Shown piece by piece: positions 43,425-52,642 of a DNA stretch of 64,000 bases (positions are counted from its first letter, which is position 1; each line of letters opens with the position of its first letter). The notes beneath the pieces are model-generated. The model was not told the DNA's origin and made no database searches. It was given only the letters and a program-made list of their open reading frames with translations. The position numbers were made by a program, and so were the translations under genes. This DNA is from Rhizobacter sp. Root404 (lineage in GTDB: Bacteria > Pseudomonadota > Gammaproteobacteria > Burkholderiales > Burkholderiaceae_C): assembly GCF_001425865.1 (NCBI RefSeq), contig NZ_LMDS01000004.1:993586-1057585 (forward strand). The letters run 5' to 3'.

Positions 43425-45151
43425 AGACGGCGAGCCTGATCGACGCGCTGCGACGCTTGCCCCGATTCGTTGGCTACGTGATCCGGAACTTCCCGCTCGC
43501 GCGCGCGGCGCTGCTGCTGACCTTGGTACTGCTCACGCTCGAGTACGCGGTCTTCAGCCTGATGATCCCGATGTCGAGCGGCGTCACGCTGGGCAACGGT
43601 GGCGGCACGGTCCTGCGCTTCTGGTCCACCTTCGCCGCACGGTTGGGCCTTCAACCGATTCAGGCGACCTGGTTGTGGCTGTTCCTGATGCTGTTCGCAC
43701 TGCGGACGGTGTTGGGGCTGGTGCATGTGCTCCTGACCAACTGGCTCGCGAAACAGGTCCATCGCCACCTGAGCGAGCGCACATTCCACCGGGTGCTGAT
43801 CGACGAGCCGATGACGCAGATCTACAGACGCTCGATCGGCTACTACATCACACTGGCGGGAGACGACACGTTCCGGGCCGGAACGATCATCAACACAGTC
43901 TCTCAGGCATTGGCCACGTTGATGTCGGCGCTGGCTGGATTTGCGCTGCTCTACGTGTTTTCCCCGCTCGCCTTCTGGGCGACGGTGGCATTCCTCGCAG
44001 CGTGCGCGGTGCTGGTCGGTTTCGGTTTTCGCGCGCTCGTGCGCATCAACGCACGCTCGATCGCGCTGTCGCGCGAGGCCAGCACCGCCTATGTCGAAGC
44101 CCTCAATGGGCTGCGGTCCATCCGGTCGATGGGATCCGAAGTCTTCTTCCTGCGCAGCTACGCAACCCAGATCACGGGCTACGTGCGGCTGCTGTTCGAA
44201 ATCGATGCGGTCAAGGCTGCCGTCAAGTTCATGCCCGCGGTGCTCGCATTGCTGGCGGGCGTGTGGATCGTCTGGCCGGGCACCGAGCGATCTGGCGCCA
44301 TCACGGCAAGCTTCTTCGTCGCGCTCACGGTCTTGCTGGTGCGTCTTTTCGTGGCGCTCGGAGCAACGATGAATCTGGTCTCCGTGCTGCTGATGGACGT
44401 GCGTGCCGCAACAGATATCGACGAACTGATTGGCGGCGAATCCGCAACACAGGACGACATGCCGACGGCATCGCCGCTGCACGAAATCGAACTGCGACAG
44501 GTCGAGTATGGCTACCGTCCCGGACACAAGGTGCTGGACGGCCTGGACTTCACGTTCCGGGCGGGTCGAACGGTCGCGATCGTCGGCCCCTCCGGCTCGG
44601 GAAAATCGACGCTGGCGGACCTGCTGCTTGGCTTGATCCGCCCCGACCACGGTCTAGTGCTGGTCGACGGCGTGCCGGGCGGCGCGGCGCTGCTGCGGCG
44701 GCAGGTCATCCTGGTCGAGCAGCAGGCGCGCATCTTTTCGACCAGCGTGCGCGAGAACCTGCTGCTCGGCCAAGAACGAAGCGACGAGGTCCTGTGGAAT
44801 GCCTTGCGTCTGGTCGATCTCGAAGGCCATGTGCGGGCGCTGCCGGGCGGACTGTCCGCCCCGTTCGAATACCAGGGCGCCAACCTGTCCGGCGGACAAC
44901 GCCAGCGGTTGGGCATAGCGCGCGCGCTCGTGCGCGCACCGCAGGTGCTTATCCTCGACGAAGCGACCGGTGCGCTCGACGGGCGAACGCGCGATCTGGT
45001 GGTGGCCAACCTGCGCACGTTCATGCGCGACGGCATCCTGGTTTTCATCACACACGAAGAATCGCTCGCCGCGGCGGCAGACGTTGTTCTGTCGCTCGCA
45101 GCCACGGTGCCTCAGACGGACAGCGAACCAGTCCAGCAGGTATCCGCATGA
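43421..45151 (+). CDS. ABC exporter half-transporter, PglK/MsbA-like flippase candidate
   Basis: 576 residues with fused membrane and ATPase domains. Hydrophobic helices lie at about 28-50, 82-108, 165-203 and 268-315; the ATPase has Walker A GPSGSGKST at 389-397, signature LSGGQRQRLG, Walker B VLILDEAT and the switch His in FITHEE. Works as a dimer. Size and layout resemble PglK, which flips lipid-linked oligosaccharides, and the location among glycosyltransferases supports flipping or export of a glycan intermediate. Other lipids remain possible. Confidence 0.82.
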   Translation: MKTASLIDALRRLPRFVGYVIRNFPLARAALLLTLVLLTLEYAVFSLMIPMSSGVTLGNGGGTVLRFWSTFAARLGLQPIQATWLWLFLMLFALRTVLGLVHVLLTNWLAKQVHRHLSERTFHRVLIDEPMTQIYRRSIGYYITLAGDDTFRAGTIINTVSQALATLMSALAGFALLYVFSPLAFWATVAFLAACAVLVGFGFRALVRINARSIALSREASTAYVEALNGLRSIRSMGSEVFFLRSYATQITGYVRLLFEIDAVKAAVKFMPAVLALLAGVWIVWPGTERSGAITASFFVALTVLLVRLFVALGATMNLVSVLLMDVRAATDIDELIGGESATQDDMPTASPLHEIELRQVEYGYRPGHKVLDGLDFTFRAGRTVAIVGPSGSGKSTLADLLLGLIRPDHGLVLVDGVPGGAALLRRQVILVEQQARIFSTSVRENLLLGQERSDEVLWNALRLVDLEGHVRALPGGLSAPFEYQGANLSGGQRQRLGIARALVRAPQVLILDEATGALDGRTRDLVVANLRTFMRDGILVFITHEESLAAAADVVLSLAATVPQTDSEPVQQVSA

Positions 45152-46059
45152 ACTCACCTCAACCAGCGCCCATCGCGGCGTTCGCCTTCAACCGCCCCTC
45201 GCACTTGGCACGCACGATCGAAGCGCTGAAGGCCTGTCCGGAAGCGCAACGCTCGCACCTGACGCTCTACTGCGACGGGGCGCGCGGTCCACGTGATGAA
45301 GAGGCAGTGTCGGCCGTGCGGGGCTATGCCTCGACGATCGACGGATTCGCCTCAGTCACCGTCGATGCGAGTGACACCAACCGCGGACTGGCCGCATCGA
45401 TCGTGCGCGGGGTGTCGGACCAGTTGAAGCACTCGGATCGCGTCATCGTGCTCGAGGACGATCTGGTCGTTTCGCCGCACTTTCTGCGCTACATGAATGA
45501 CGGACTCTCACACTATGCCGACGATCCGCGCGTGGCGAGCATTCACGGCTACGTCTACCCCACCGGTTGCGCCTTGCCGGAGACGTTCTTTCTCGAGGGG
45601 GCTGACTGCTGGGGCTGGGGAACATGGGCTCGCGCGTGGAGCCACTTCGAAGCAGACGGATCAAAACTCCTGGCCGAACTCGAACGGCGAAAACTGACCC
45701 GGCGATTCGATTTCGACGGAAGCTTTCCGTACACGCAGATGCTCAGGGATCAAATTGCGGGACGCAACAACTCCTGGGCGATCCGCTGGCACGCGGCGTG
45801 TTACCTGAAGGGGTTTCTGACCCTGTATCCGGCGCGCAGCCTTGTTCGCAACATCGGCCACGATTCCAGCGGTACTCACTGCGGAACGACCGACGTTCTG
45901 GACGCTCAAGTCACCGAAGATCCGATCACCGTAAGCTCCATACCTGTAGAACCATCGGCGATCGTCCACCGGGCGTTTGCTCATTTTCTGGCGGGGCAAC
46001 TGTCGTGGAGGCAGCGGGTACGGATGACCCTGAGCCATGTGCTGAACGCTGCGCGATGA
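45148..46059 (+). CDS. GT2-like (GT-A) glycosyltransferase
   Basis: 303 residues. It starts APIAAFAFNRPSHLARTIEALKAC, the classic beginning of GT-A enzymes acting on surface glycans. A metal-binding VLEDDLVVSPHFLRYMN follows, and WGWGTWARAWSHFE, a motif seen in sugar transferases of this subgroup. Cytoplasmic or peripheral; no membrane helix. Donor and acceptor unknown. It overlaps the ABC gene by 4 bases. Confidence 0.85.
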   Translation: MNSPQPAPIAAFAFNRPSHLARTIEALKACPEAQRSHLTLYCDGARGPRDEEAVSAVRGYASTIDGFASVTVDASDTNRGLAASIVRGVSDQLKHSDRVIVLEDDLVVSPHFLRYMNDGLSHYADDPRVASIHGYVYPTGCALPETFFLEGADCWGWGTWARAWSHFEADGSKLLAELERRKLTRRFDFDGSFPYTQMLRDQIAGRNNSWAIRWHAACYLKGFLTLYPARSLVRNIGHDSSGTHCGTTDVLDAQVTEDPITVSSIPVEPSAIVHRAFAHFLAGQLSWRQRVRMTLSHVLNAAR

Positions 46060-46124
46060 GCCACGACGAGACGCGCCTCGAAGATCGCAACCATAAAACA
46101 ATCTCACCTCACGAGAGTCCTTCG

Positions 46125-47120
46125 ATGGATCACTTCAACGACGCCCGCGTCCTCATCACCGGCGGCCTCGGCTTCGTCGGCTCGAATCTCGCACGCCGGC
46201 TGGTCGAGCTTGGCGCGCAGGTCACCTTGGCCGACAGCCTCATTCCGCTGTACGGCGGCAACCCGCAGAACATCGCAGACATTTCGGACCGCGTGACCGT
46301 GAACGTCTGCGACGTGCGCGACCGTTTCGCGATGGAGTACCTGGTCCAGGACACGGACTACCTGTTCAACCTCGCGGGTCAGACGAGCCACCTCGACTCC
46401 ATGACGGATCCCCAGACCGATCTGGACATCAACGCGTCCGCACAGTTGTCGATCCTGGAAGCCTGTCGCAAGGCCAACCCGCGCGTGCGATTGGTGTTCG
46501 CGAGCACCCGCCAGCTCTACGGCCGGCCGGACTACTTGCCGGTCGACGAGAAGCACCCGATCCGGCCGGTTGACGTGAACGGGATCAACAAGCTCGCGGG
46601 CGAGGGCTATCACCTGCTCTACAGCAGCGTCTACGGCATCCGCGCCAGCGTGCTTCGCCTCACCAACACCTATGGGCCGGGCATGCGTGTGAAGGATGCG
46701 CGCCAGACCTTTCTCGGCATCTGGGTTCGACAGCTGCTCGAGGGCCAGCCGATCAAGGTGTTCGGTGACGGCGAGCAGCTGCGCGATTTCAACTACGTCG
46801 ACGACTGCGTCACCGCGTTGCTGCTGGCCGCGACCGAGGACGCCGCGATCGGCAAGGTCTACAACCTCGGCAGCGCCGAAGTGGTGTCGCTCAGGCAGCT
46901 CGCGTCGATGATGATCGGCCTGGTCGACGGCGGTCGCTTCGAGATCGTCGCGTTTCCGCCCGAGCGCAAGGCGATCGACATCGGTGACTACTACAGCGAT
47001 TTCGCACTGATCGAGCGCGAACTCGGCTGGGCGCCTCGAGTGACGCTGGCCGCAGGCCTGGCGCGCACGATCGACTACTACCGGCAGCACGCCGCGCATT
47101 ACTGGGAATCCCCGCCATGA
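46125..47120 (+). CDS. NAD-dependent nucleotide-sugar epimerase/dehydratase
   Basis: 331 residues, extended SDR with GGLGFVGSN at 13-21 and FASTRQLYGRP. The usual Tyr-x3-Lys is replaced by N152-G-I-N-K156 (VDVNGINKLAGEGYH). The next block, LRLTNTYGPGMRVKDARQTFLG, is strongly patterned, so this is an intact subfamily rather than a decayed gene. Reaction unknown; an epimerase on an NDP-sugar is the safest reading. ATG 46056, overlapping the previous stop, would add 23 residues; ATG 46125 matches the fold better. It is coupled to the aminotransferase gene downstream. Confidence 0.82.
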   Translation: MDHFNDARVLITGGLGFVGSNLARRLVELGAQVTLADSLIPLYGGNPQNIADISDRVTVNVCDVRDRFAMEYLVQDTDYLFNLAGQTSHLDSMTDPQTDLDINASAQLSILEACRKANPRVRLVFASTRQLYGRPDYLPVDEKHPIRPVDVNGINKLAGEGYHLLYSSVYGIRASVLRLTNTYGPGMRVKDARQTFLGIWVRQLLEGQPIKVFGDGEQLRDFNYVDDCVTALLLAATEDAAIGKVYNLGSAEVVSLRQLASMMIGLVDGGRFEIVAFPPERKAIDIGDYYSDFALIERELGWAPRVTLAAGLARTIDYYRQHAAHYWESPP

Positions 47121-48214
47121 TCTTGATGAACGACTTCAAGGCCGAGCCCGCGGCACTGCGTGAGGCCATGGCTGCCGCCGCGGCGCGCGTATTCGCTTCT
47201 GGCTGGTACGTCCTTGGCCAGGAGGTGCAAGCCTTCGAGCGGAGTTGGGCTGAACGCTGCGGCACCCGCCACTGCATGGGCGTGGCGAACGGCATGGACG
47301 CGATCGAACTCGCGTTGCGAGGACTGGACATCGGCCCCGGCGACGAGGTGATCACGACGCCGATGACCGCCTTTGCGACCGTGCTGGCCATCGTCCGTGC
47401 CGGCGCGGTGCCGGTGCTGGCCGACATCGATCCCGACACCGCACTGCTCGATCCCGACAGCGTGCGCCGCTGCCTGTCGTCGCGCACGAAGGCTGTGCTG
47501 CTGGTGCATCTGTACGGGCAGGTACGCGATCTGCGGGACTGGGTGGAACTGTGTCGCGCCGCCGGCGTTCAGCTGATCGAAGACTGCGCTCAGGCGCACC
47601 TGGCCCGCTGGGATGGGCAGGTGGCCGGAAGCTTCGGCGCGGCCGGTGCGTACAGCTTCTACCCGACCAAGAATCTCGGCGCCATCGGTGACGGCGGGGC
47701 CGTGGTGACGCAGTCCGAAGAATTGGCCCAACGCGTCGCGCGCCTGCGCAACTACGGGCAGAGCGAGCGGTACGTGCATCCGGAACTGGGCATGAACAGC
47801 AGGCTGGACGAGATCCAGGCCGCCTTGCTGAGTGAGCGGCTGAAGTGGCTGGAGCCGTTCACCGAACGACGTCGCGCCATCGCGGCGCGCTACGACGCAG
47901 GCATCGACAATCCGCGCGTGCGCTCGCTCGCGCCGGCTCGGCAACCGCAAGCGCACGTGCACCACCTGTACGTCGTGTGTTGCGAGGCCCGTGCGGAGCT
48001 GGCGCGGCACCTCGGCGAGCACGGTATCCAGACCCACATCCATTACCCGGTGCCCGCACACCGGCAGGTGCCGTTCGTCTCGCTGCGCCGCGACCCGCGC
48101 GGTCTGCCGCACACGGAGGCGCATGCCGCAGCGTGCCTCTCGCTCCCGTGCCACCCCCAATTGACCGACGATCAGCTGGAAGCGGTCATCGCCGCCATCA
48201 ACGCGTTTCGGTGA
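47117..48214 (+). CDS. DegT/DnrJ/EryC1 sugar aminotransferase
   Basis: 365 residues, PLP-dependent. The PLP lysine is K185 in SFYPTKNLGAIGDGG, and VANGMDAIELALRGLDIGPGDEV is the phosphate-binding region. The YPTKNLGA form is typical of 3-amino enzymes acting on keto-sugars (FdtB/QdtB/DesV type), which with rfbC and the preceding epimerase hints at a 3-amino-3,6-dideoxyhexose; this is only inference. It shares 4 bases with the previous gene and one with the next. Confidence 0.87.
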   Translation: MILMNDFKAEPAALREAMAAAAARVFASGWYVLGQEVQAFERSWAERCGTRHCMGVANGMDAIELALRGLDIGPGDEVITTPMTAFATVLAIVRAGAVPVLADIDPDTALLDPDSVRRCLSSRTKAVLLVHLYGQVRDLRDWVELCRAAGVQLIEDCAQAHLARWDGQVAGSFGAAGAYSFYPTKNLGAIGDGGAVVTQSEELAQRVARLRNYGQSERYVHPELGMNSRLDEIQAALLSERLKWLEPFTERRRAIAARYDAGIDNPRVRSLAPARQPQAHVHHLYVVCCEARAELARHLGEHGIQTHIHYPVPAHRQVPFVSLRRDPRGLPHTEAHAAACLSLPCHPQLTDDQLEAVIAAINAFR

Positions 48215-49152
48215 TGGAGCATTTCGTCACGCTGTTCGACAGCCTGTTCCTGGCTCAGGGACTGGCGCTGAACGCCTCGCTGGCGCGTCACGCCCCCAGC
48301 TATACGTTGTGGATCCTGTGCGTGGACGACGCGGCATTCGACGCGTTGGAGCGTCTGGCGCTGGCCGACGTTCGGCCCTTGCGACTGAGCGCACTGGAGA
48401 CGCCGGAATTGCTGGCAGTCAAGCCATCGCGCACGCGGGGCGAGTACTGCTGGACGCTGACGCCTTTCGCACCACGCTTCGTGTTCGAAGCCGACTCCAC
48501 GGTCACGCGCGTGACCTACGTCGACGCCGATCTGTGGTTCCGACGAGATCCGGAACCCCTGTTCGCCGAGTTGGAGGAATCGGGCGCCGCAGTGCTGATG
48601 ACCGATCATGGGTACGCGCCCGAATACGATCAGTCGGCCACATCGGGTCAGTACTGCGTGCAGTTCATGACGTTCGTTCGTGATGCCGGCGAGCCGGTGC
48701 GCCAGTGGTGGGAGGACCGTTGCATCGAGTGGTGCCATGCCCGCTTCGAGGAGGGGAAGTTCGGCGATCAGAAGTACCTCGACGATTGGCCGGTCCGGTT
48801 CAAGGGTCTGGTTCACGTGCTGCAAAGACAGGAGCTTGCGCAGGCGCCCTGGAACGCGACGCGATATCCTTACGGCCCGGCCGTCATCTACCACTTCCAT
48901 GGGCTCCGGATTCTTCCGGACCGCAGGTTCGATGCTGGGCCGATCTACTATCTTCCTCGCCCGGTCGTCACGCATGTCTACGAGCCGTATGTTGCGGAGT
49001 TGCGCCAGGCGATCAGGTCCCTGGAGGCGGCAGGCGTCGAGGTGCGCCCGCAAGCGCGCGCGCTGGGCATTGGCGGGGCGCTGCGCAGGATGGCCAGCGG
49101 CGTATACAACCAGGTCTGGCGCTTGCACCACTTGAACTCATGGAAGTATTGA
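48214..49152 (+). CDS. Glycosyltransferase, GT8/nucleotide-diphospho-sugar type
   Basis: 312 residues. MEHFVTLFDSLFLAQGLALNASL resembles GT-A starts; the metal-binding D104-A-D106 lies in TYVDADLWFRRDPEPLF, and GDQKYLDDWP is a typical catalytic segment. Such enzymes transfer hexoses in lipopolysaccharide and capsule synthesis. Donor unknown. The start codon shares its first base with the previous stop (TGATG). An 86-bp gap follows. Confidence 0.82.
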   Translation: MEHFVTLFDSLFLAQGLALNASLARHAPSYTLWILCVDDAAFDALERLALADVRPLRLSALETPELLAVKPSRTRGEYCWTLTPFAPRFVFEADSTVTRVTYVDADLWFRRDPEPLFAELEESGAAVLMTDHGYAPEYDQSATSGQYCVQFMTFVRDAGEPVRQWWEDRCIEWCHARFEEGKFGDQKYLDDWPVRFKGLVHVLQRQELAQAPWNATRYPYGPAVIYHFHGLRILPDRRFDAGPIYYLPRPVVTHVYEPYVAELRQAIRSLEAAGVEVRPQARALGIGGALRRMASGVYNQVWRLHHLNSWKY

Positions 49153-49238
49153 AGGGACCCGGTCGCGCCGCGACCACTCGACGCACACGTCCGATCGATC
49201 ATGACGATCGCGGCCATCACCGCCGTCGGTGCGGCTGA

Positions 49239-50303
49239 ATGTTCCAGTTCGTCGTCGTCTGGGCAGCCGGCCCCTTTCTGTTCGAGAGCAGCCGTCGGTC
49301 CCGGTACCGGACCGCCGTTCGCGTGCTTCTCGTCGGGCTCATTGCGGCGGCCTGCGCGTTCCAGCCGATCGATTCCAACTCCGACCGGGAGACCTATCAG
49401 GAGATCATCCGGGACATCGCCGCGTCGGATTGGTCCTTCGACGGGCTCATGGAACCGGGCTTCTATCTACTGACCAAGTCGCTCTCGTTCGTTCTCGGCG
49501 AGGAGACGCTTCAATTCGCGGTGTACTTCGTCGTGGCGGTGCTCTCCATTTCGCTGAAGCTTCGGCTGTTCAGCAAGATCGGCGGCGCACTGGACTTCTA
49601 CTTCCTGGTCTTCTTCGCGTACTTCTTTCTGCTCCAGGACGCCACCCAGATTCGAGCAGCAGTAGCGGTGCCGCTGATCTATTTCGCGATCCTGGCCTTC
49701 CTGGAACACCGACCCTGGGTCGCCATCGGCTGCGTCGTGTTCGCATCCTTGTTCCATTACTCGGGGCTGCTGGCCCTGCTGATGTTCCCGCTGCTCGACC
49801 GGCGTGGTGGCATCAAGTTCGCGCTCATCACGGCATCTCTCGCACTGCTCGGCTTCGTTGCCGTCCTCGACCGGGACATCTACCTCAGCGGCTTTTCGGC
49901 CCTGTCGACGGTTGTCGATCTCCAGAAGCTGCAGATCTATCTCGATCTGCTCGACCAGGGCGTCTTCGAGAAAGTCAACTTTCTCAATCGCCTGGCGCCA
50001 CATCTGGTGATGCTCGTGTCGCTGCTTCTGCTGCATCGAAGGTGGAAGGACGATACGACGATGCAAATCCTGCTGCAGACGTACGTGCTGGGCATCCTGC
50101 TGTTCATCGTGCTGTCACCGTTTCCCATCCTGGCCTACCGGATCAGCGACATCTTTCTCTTCTCCGGGGTGTTGCTGGCCGGGCGCTTGTCACTGCACTT
50201 GCGCGCAAAGGGACTCTATCGAGGATTCTTGATCCTCTACTCGGCCACGTTCCTGATCTATGCCATCTGGTATTCCGGAATCTTCATCGTCGATGCAAGC
50301 TGA
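49239..50303 (+). CDS. EpsG-like polysaccharide polymerase (Wzy function)
   Basis: 354 residues, nearly all membrane: about nine hydrophobic helices with short loops. The N-terminal SNSDRETYQEIIRDI is the family element of EpsG-like proteins, where a conserved Asp and Tyr follow helix 1 or 2. DFYFLVFFAYFFLLQDATQIRAAVAVPL is likewise typical, the Gln-x2-Arg being conserved. It probably polymerises repeat units in the periplasm and is the only polymerase-like gene seen in the window. A possible membrane O-acetyltransferase is a less likely reading. Confidence 0.8.
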   Translation: MFQFVVVWAAGPFLFESSRRSRYRTAVRVLLVGLIAAACAFQPIDSNSDRETYQEIIRDIAASDWSFDGLMEPGFYLLTKSLSFVLGEETLQFAVYFVVAVLSISLKLRLFSKIGGALDFYFLVFFAYFFLLQDATQIRAAVAVPLIYFAILAFLEHRPWVAIGCVVFASLFHYSGLLALLMFPLLDRRGGIKFALITASLALLGFVAVLDRDIYLSGFSALSTVVDLQKLQIYLDLLDQGVFEKVNFLNRLAPHLVMLVSLLLLHRRWKDDTTMQILLQTYVLGILLFIVLSPFPILAYRISDIFLFSGVLLAGRLSLHLRAKGLYRGFLILYSATFLIYAIWYSGIFIVDAS

Positions 50304-51057
50304 AGATCGCCACGCGGCTCCGGTGCAGGGCAGGCCGTTGATCTCGGTTGTGACCGTCGTCTTCAATGACGTTGCGGCCGTCGGGTCCACCATCGAGTCG
50401 GTACTGAACCAGACGTTCGAGGACAAGGAGTATCTGGTCGTCGATGGCGCATCAGACGACGGGACCATCGAAATCGTCGCGCAGTACGCCGACCGAATCG
50501 ACCTGATCATCTCCGAGCGTGATCGGGGAATCTACGATGCCATGAACAAGGCTGTCGCGCGCGCCTCTGGTGAGTACATCCTGTTCATGAACAGTGGCGA
50601 CATGTTTGCATCTGTCGATGCGTTGTCGGCCGCAGCAGGCTCGCTCCGACGCGGGTCCGAGCAGGTTGTTTTCGGGGCTTGGGTGCGTCGCGAGGCCGAG
50701 GGACGAGAGACGCAGTGCCTGCCCTCGCTGAGCGATGGCTTCTTCAATCACCAGGCCATTTTGTACAGCCGATCCATCCATTCCTGGCATGGCGACTATG
50801 TGGCCGTACCTGGCCTGAGCACGGCCGACTATCTGTACTTCACAACGCTGCTGGCCAGCGGAACGGTCGAGTCCAAGACGATCGACGCTGTGATCGCATC
50901 GATCGACGTCGCGGGCACATCGGCTGGATTGCAGACCTTCAGCCAGAAGCACGCCATCGACTACTTGTGCGGGCGGACGAGCCGGCTGAAGCTGCTTCTC
51001 GTACTGCTGTTGCATCCGCTGTACTTCCGACTCAAGCGGCTGGTGCGGAAGTGGTGA
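50293..51057 (+). CDS. Family 2 glycosyltransferase
   Basis: 254 residues from ATG 50293. ISVVTVVFNDVAAVGSTIESVLNQTF is the GT2 start; VVDGASDDGT and ISERDRGIYDAMNKAVARASGEYILFMNSGDMF contain the donor and metal site (here NSGD rather than DXD). The RGIYDAMNKA pattern is typical of WcaA-type colanic and O-antigen transferases. A hydrophobic C-terminal helix (LLLVLLLHPLYF) may tether it to the membrane. It overlaps the polymerase end by 11 bp. A longer start in frame at 50260 is less likely. Confidence 0.86.
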   Translation: MQAEDRHAAPVQGRPLISVVTVVFNDVAAVGSTIESVLNQTFEDKEYLVVDGASDDGTIEIVAQYADRIDLIISERDRGIYDAMNKAVARASGEYILFMNSGDMFASVDALSAAAGSLRRGSEQVVFGAWVRREAEGRETQCLPSLSDGFFNHQAILYSRSIHSWHGDYVAVPGLSTADYLYFTTLLASGTVESKTIDAVIASIDVAGTSAGLQTFSQKHAIDYLCGRTSRLKLLLVLLLHPLYFRLKRLVRKW

Positions 51058-51815
51058 ACTCCGTTTCGGTCATCATGGCCGTCTACAACGGACAGCGCTT
51101 CCTGCGGGAACAGCTCCAGTCCGTGCTCGACCAGCTCCTGCCCGGAGACGAGTTATGGGTCATCGACGACGCATCGACCGACGGGTCTCACGCGTTGCTC
51201 GAGCGTGTCGATTCTCCCGCGCTGCGTGTGCATCGAAGTCCTTCGAACCGGGGCGTGATCGCGAGCTTTGAGTGCGGACTGCGACTGGCGACTCACGAGA
51301 TCGTCTTCCTGTGCGACCAGGACGACATCTGGTTGCCCGGAAAACGCGCGGCGTTTGTCCAGGCCTTCGAACAGGACACAGCCGTGCTCGCCGTGATCTC
51401 TGACGCCCAAGTCATCGATGCGAAGGGATCCATGGTGGCGCCTTCGTTCATGGCCACGCGAGGCGGCTTCAGGGGGAGCGTCGCGGCCACCATTTGGCGC
51501 AACCGCTATCTCGGCTGTGCGATGGCGCTGCGCCGCTCGCTGCTGGCGGCTGCCTTGCCCATCCCGCGCCGAGCCCCGATGCACGACATGTGGCTCGGCG
51601 CGATGGCGCGGATTTTCGGTCGCGTGGTCTACCTGCCGATGCCTTACCTTCAGTACCGTCGCCACGGGGGAAACGTCTCGCCCTCGAGTCGGCAATCAGT
51701 GTCCAAGATGCTTCGATGGCGCATCGCGCTGATCCATGCCCTGCTCGCGCGCACGCTGAAGTTCAAGCTCGGTCTGCATGCTCACCACGCGGCGAACGGT
51801 ACCGGACCGACATGA
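51054..51815 (+). CDS. Family 2 glycosyltransferase
   Basis: 253 residues starting with GTG at 51054, overlapping the previous stop. SVIMAVYNGQRFLREQLQSVLDQ, IDDASTDGSH and FLCDQDDIWLPGK are the standard motifs of rhamnosyltransferase-like GT2 proteins; the DQDD is the metal-binding site. MHDMWLGAMARIFG with the following YRRHGGNVS is also typical of the rhamnosyl/alpha-glucosyl group. A dTDP-rhamnose donor would fit the rfbC gene at the cluster start, but this is inference. Confidence 0.87.
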   Translation: MNSVSVIMAVYNGQRFLREQLQSVLDQLLPGDELWVIDDASTDGSHALLERVDSPALRVHRSPSNRGVIASFECGLRLATHEIVFLCDQDDIWLPGKRAAFVQAFEQDTAVLAVISDAQVIDAKGSMVAPSFMATRGGFRGSVAATIWRNRYLGCAMALRRSLLAAALPIPRRAPMHDMWLGAMARIFGRVVYLPMPYLQYRRHGGNVSPSSRQSVSKMLRWRIALIHALLARTLKFKLGLHAHHAANGTGPT

Positions 51816-52555
51816 AGATCAGCATCATCACCGTGGCCTACAACAGCGCCGCGACAATTACCGACACCCTCCGCTCGGTGGCGGAGCAGACCCATGCCGA
51901 CATTGAACACATTGTGGTCGATGGCTCGTCGCAGGATGCAACGCTGGCCATCGTCCGCGACCAGGGCGCACGCGTCAGCAGGATCGTTTCCGAACGCGAC
52001 TCGGGCATCTACGACGCGATGAACAAGGGCCTGCGCCTGGCGCGCGGCGAACTGGTCGGCTTTCTCAACGCAGACGACACCTTCGCACATCCCAATGTCG
52101 TCGCCTCGATCGCCGCCGCCGCGCTGCGTCATCCGACGGCCGCGGCCATCTACGGTGACCTGGTGTACGTGAAGCAGGACAGACCCGAGCAGGTCTTGAG
52201 GCACTGGCGCAGCGGCAAGTTCGACCCTGCCCGGCTGCGCTTCGGATGGATGCCGCCGCATCCGACCTTTTACCTGCGGTCCGACCGCCTGCCGGGGCTG
52301 GGCCTGTTCAACGACGCGCTGCGCATCTCGGCCGACTACGACTTCATGCTTCGATGTCTGAGCGCGCCCGGCGCCCAGGCGATCCACATTCCGGACGTTC
52401 TGGTCCGGATGCGTGCCGGGGGAGCGAGCAATCGCTCGCTCGCTGCCCTCGTGAACAAGAGCAGCGAAGATCTCCGTGCGTTGCGCCAAAACAAGGTGGG
52501 TGGCTGGTTCACGCTGATGTGCAAGAACATTCGCAAGCTGCCGCAGTTTCTTTGA
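51812..52555 (+). CDS. Family 2 glycosyltransferase (WcaA-like)
   Basis: 247 residues. MKISIITVAYNSAATITDTLRSVAEQTH, VVDGSSQDATLAIV, SERDSGIYDAMNKGLRLARGELVGFLNADDTF (NADD metal site) and PHPTFYLRSD form a complete GT2 set. It is closely related in pattern to the enzyme encoded at 50.3 kb, so the pair may be paralogues adding similar sugars. It overlaps the previous gene by 4 bases and is followed by an 87-bp gap. Confidence 0.88.
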   Translation: MKISIITVAYNSAATITDTLRSVAEQTHADIEHIVVDGSSQDATLAIVRDQGARVSRIVSERDSGIYDAMNKGLRLARGELVGFLNADDTFAHPNVVASIAAAALRHPTAAAIYGDLVYVKQDRPEQVLRHWRSGKFDPARLRFGWMPPHPTFYLRSDRLPGLGLFNDALRISADYDFMLRCLSAPGAQAIHIPDVLVRMRAGGASNRSLAALVNKSSEDLRALRQNKVGGWFTLMCKNIRKLPQFL

Positions 52556-52642
52556 AGCTCGGGGGCACAGGACGGCGGAGCGGCGCTTTCACCCCCCAAC
52601 CGCGCGAGCCCCGATAATCCCGAACCGCACCCGGGCGCTCGC

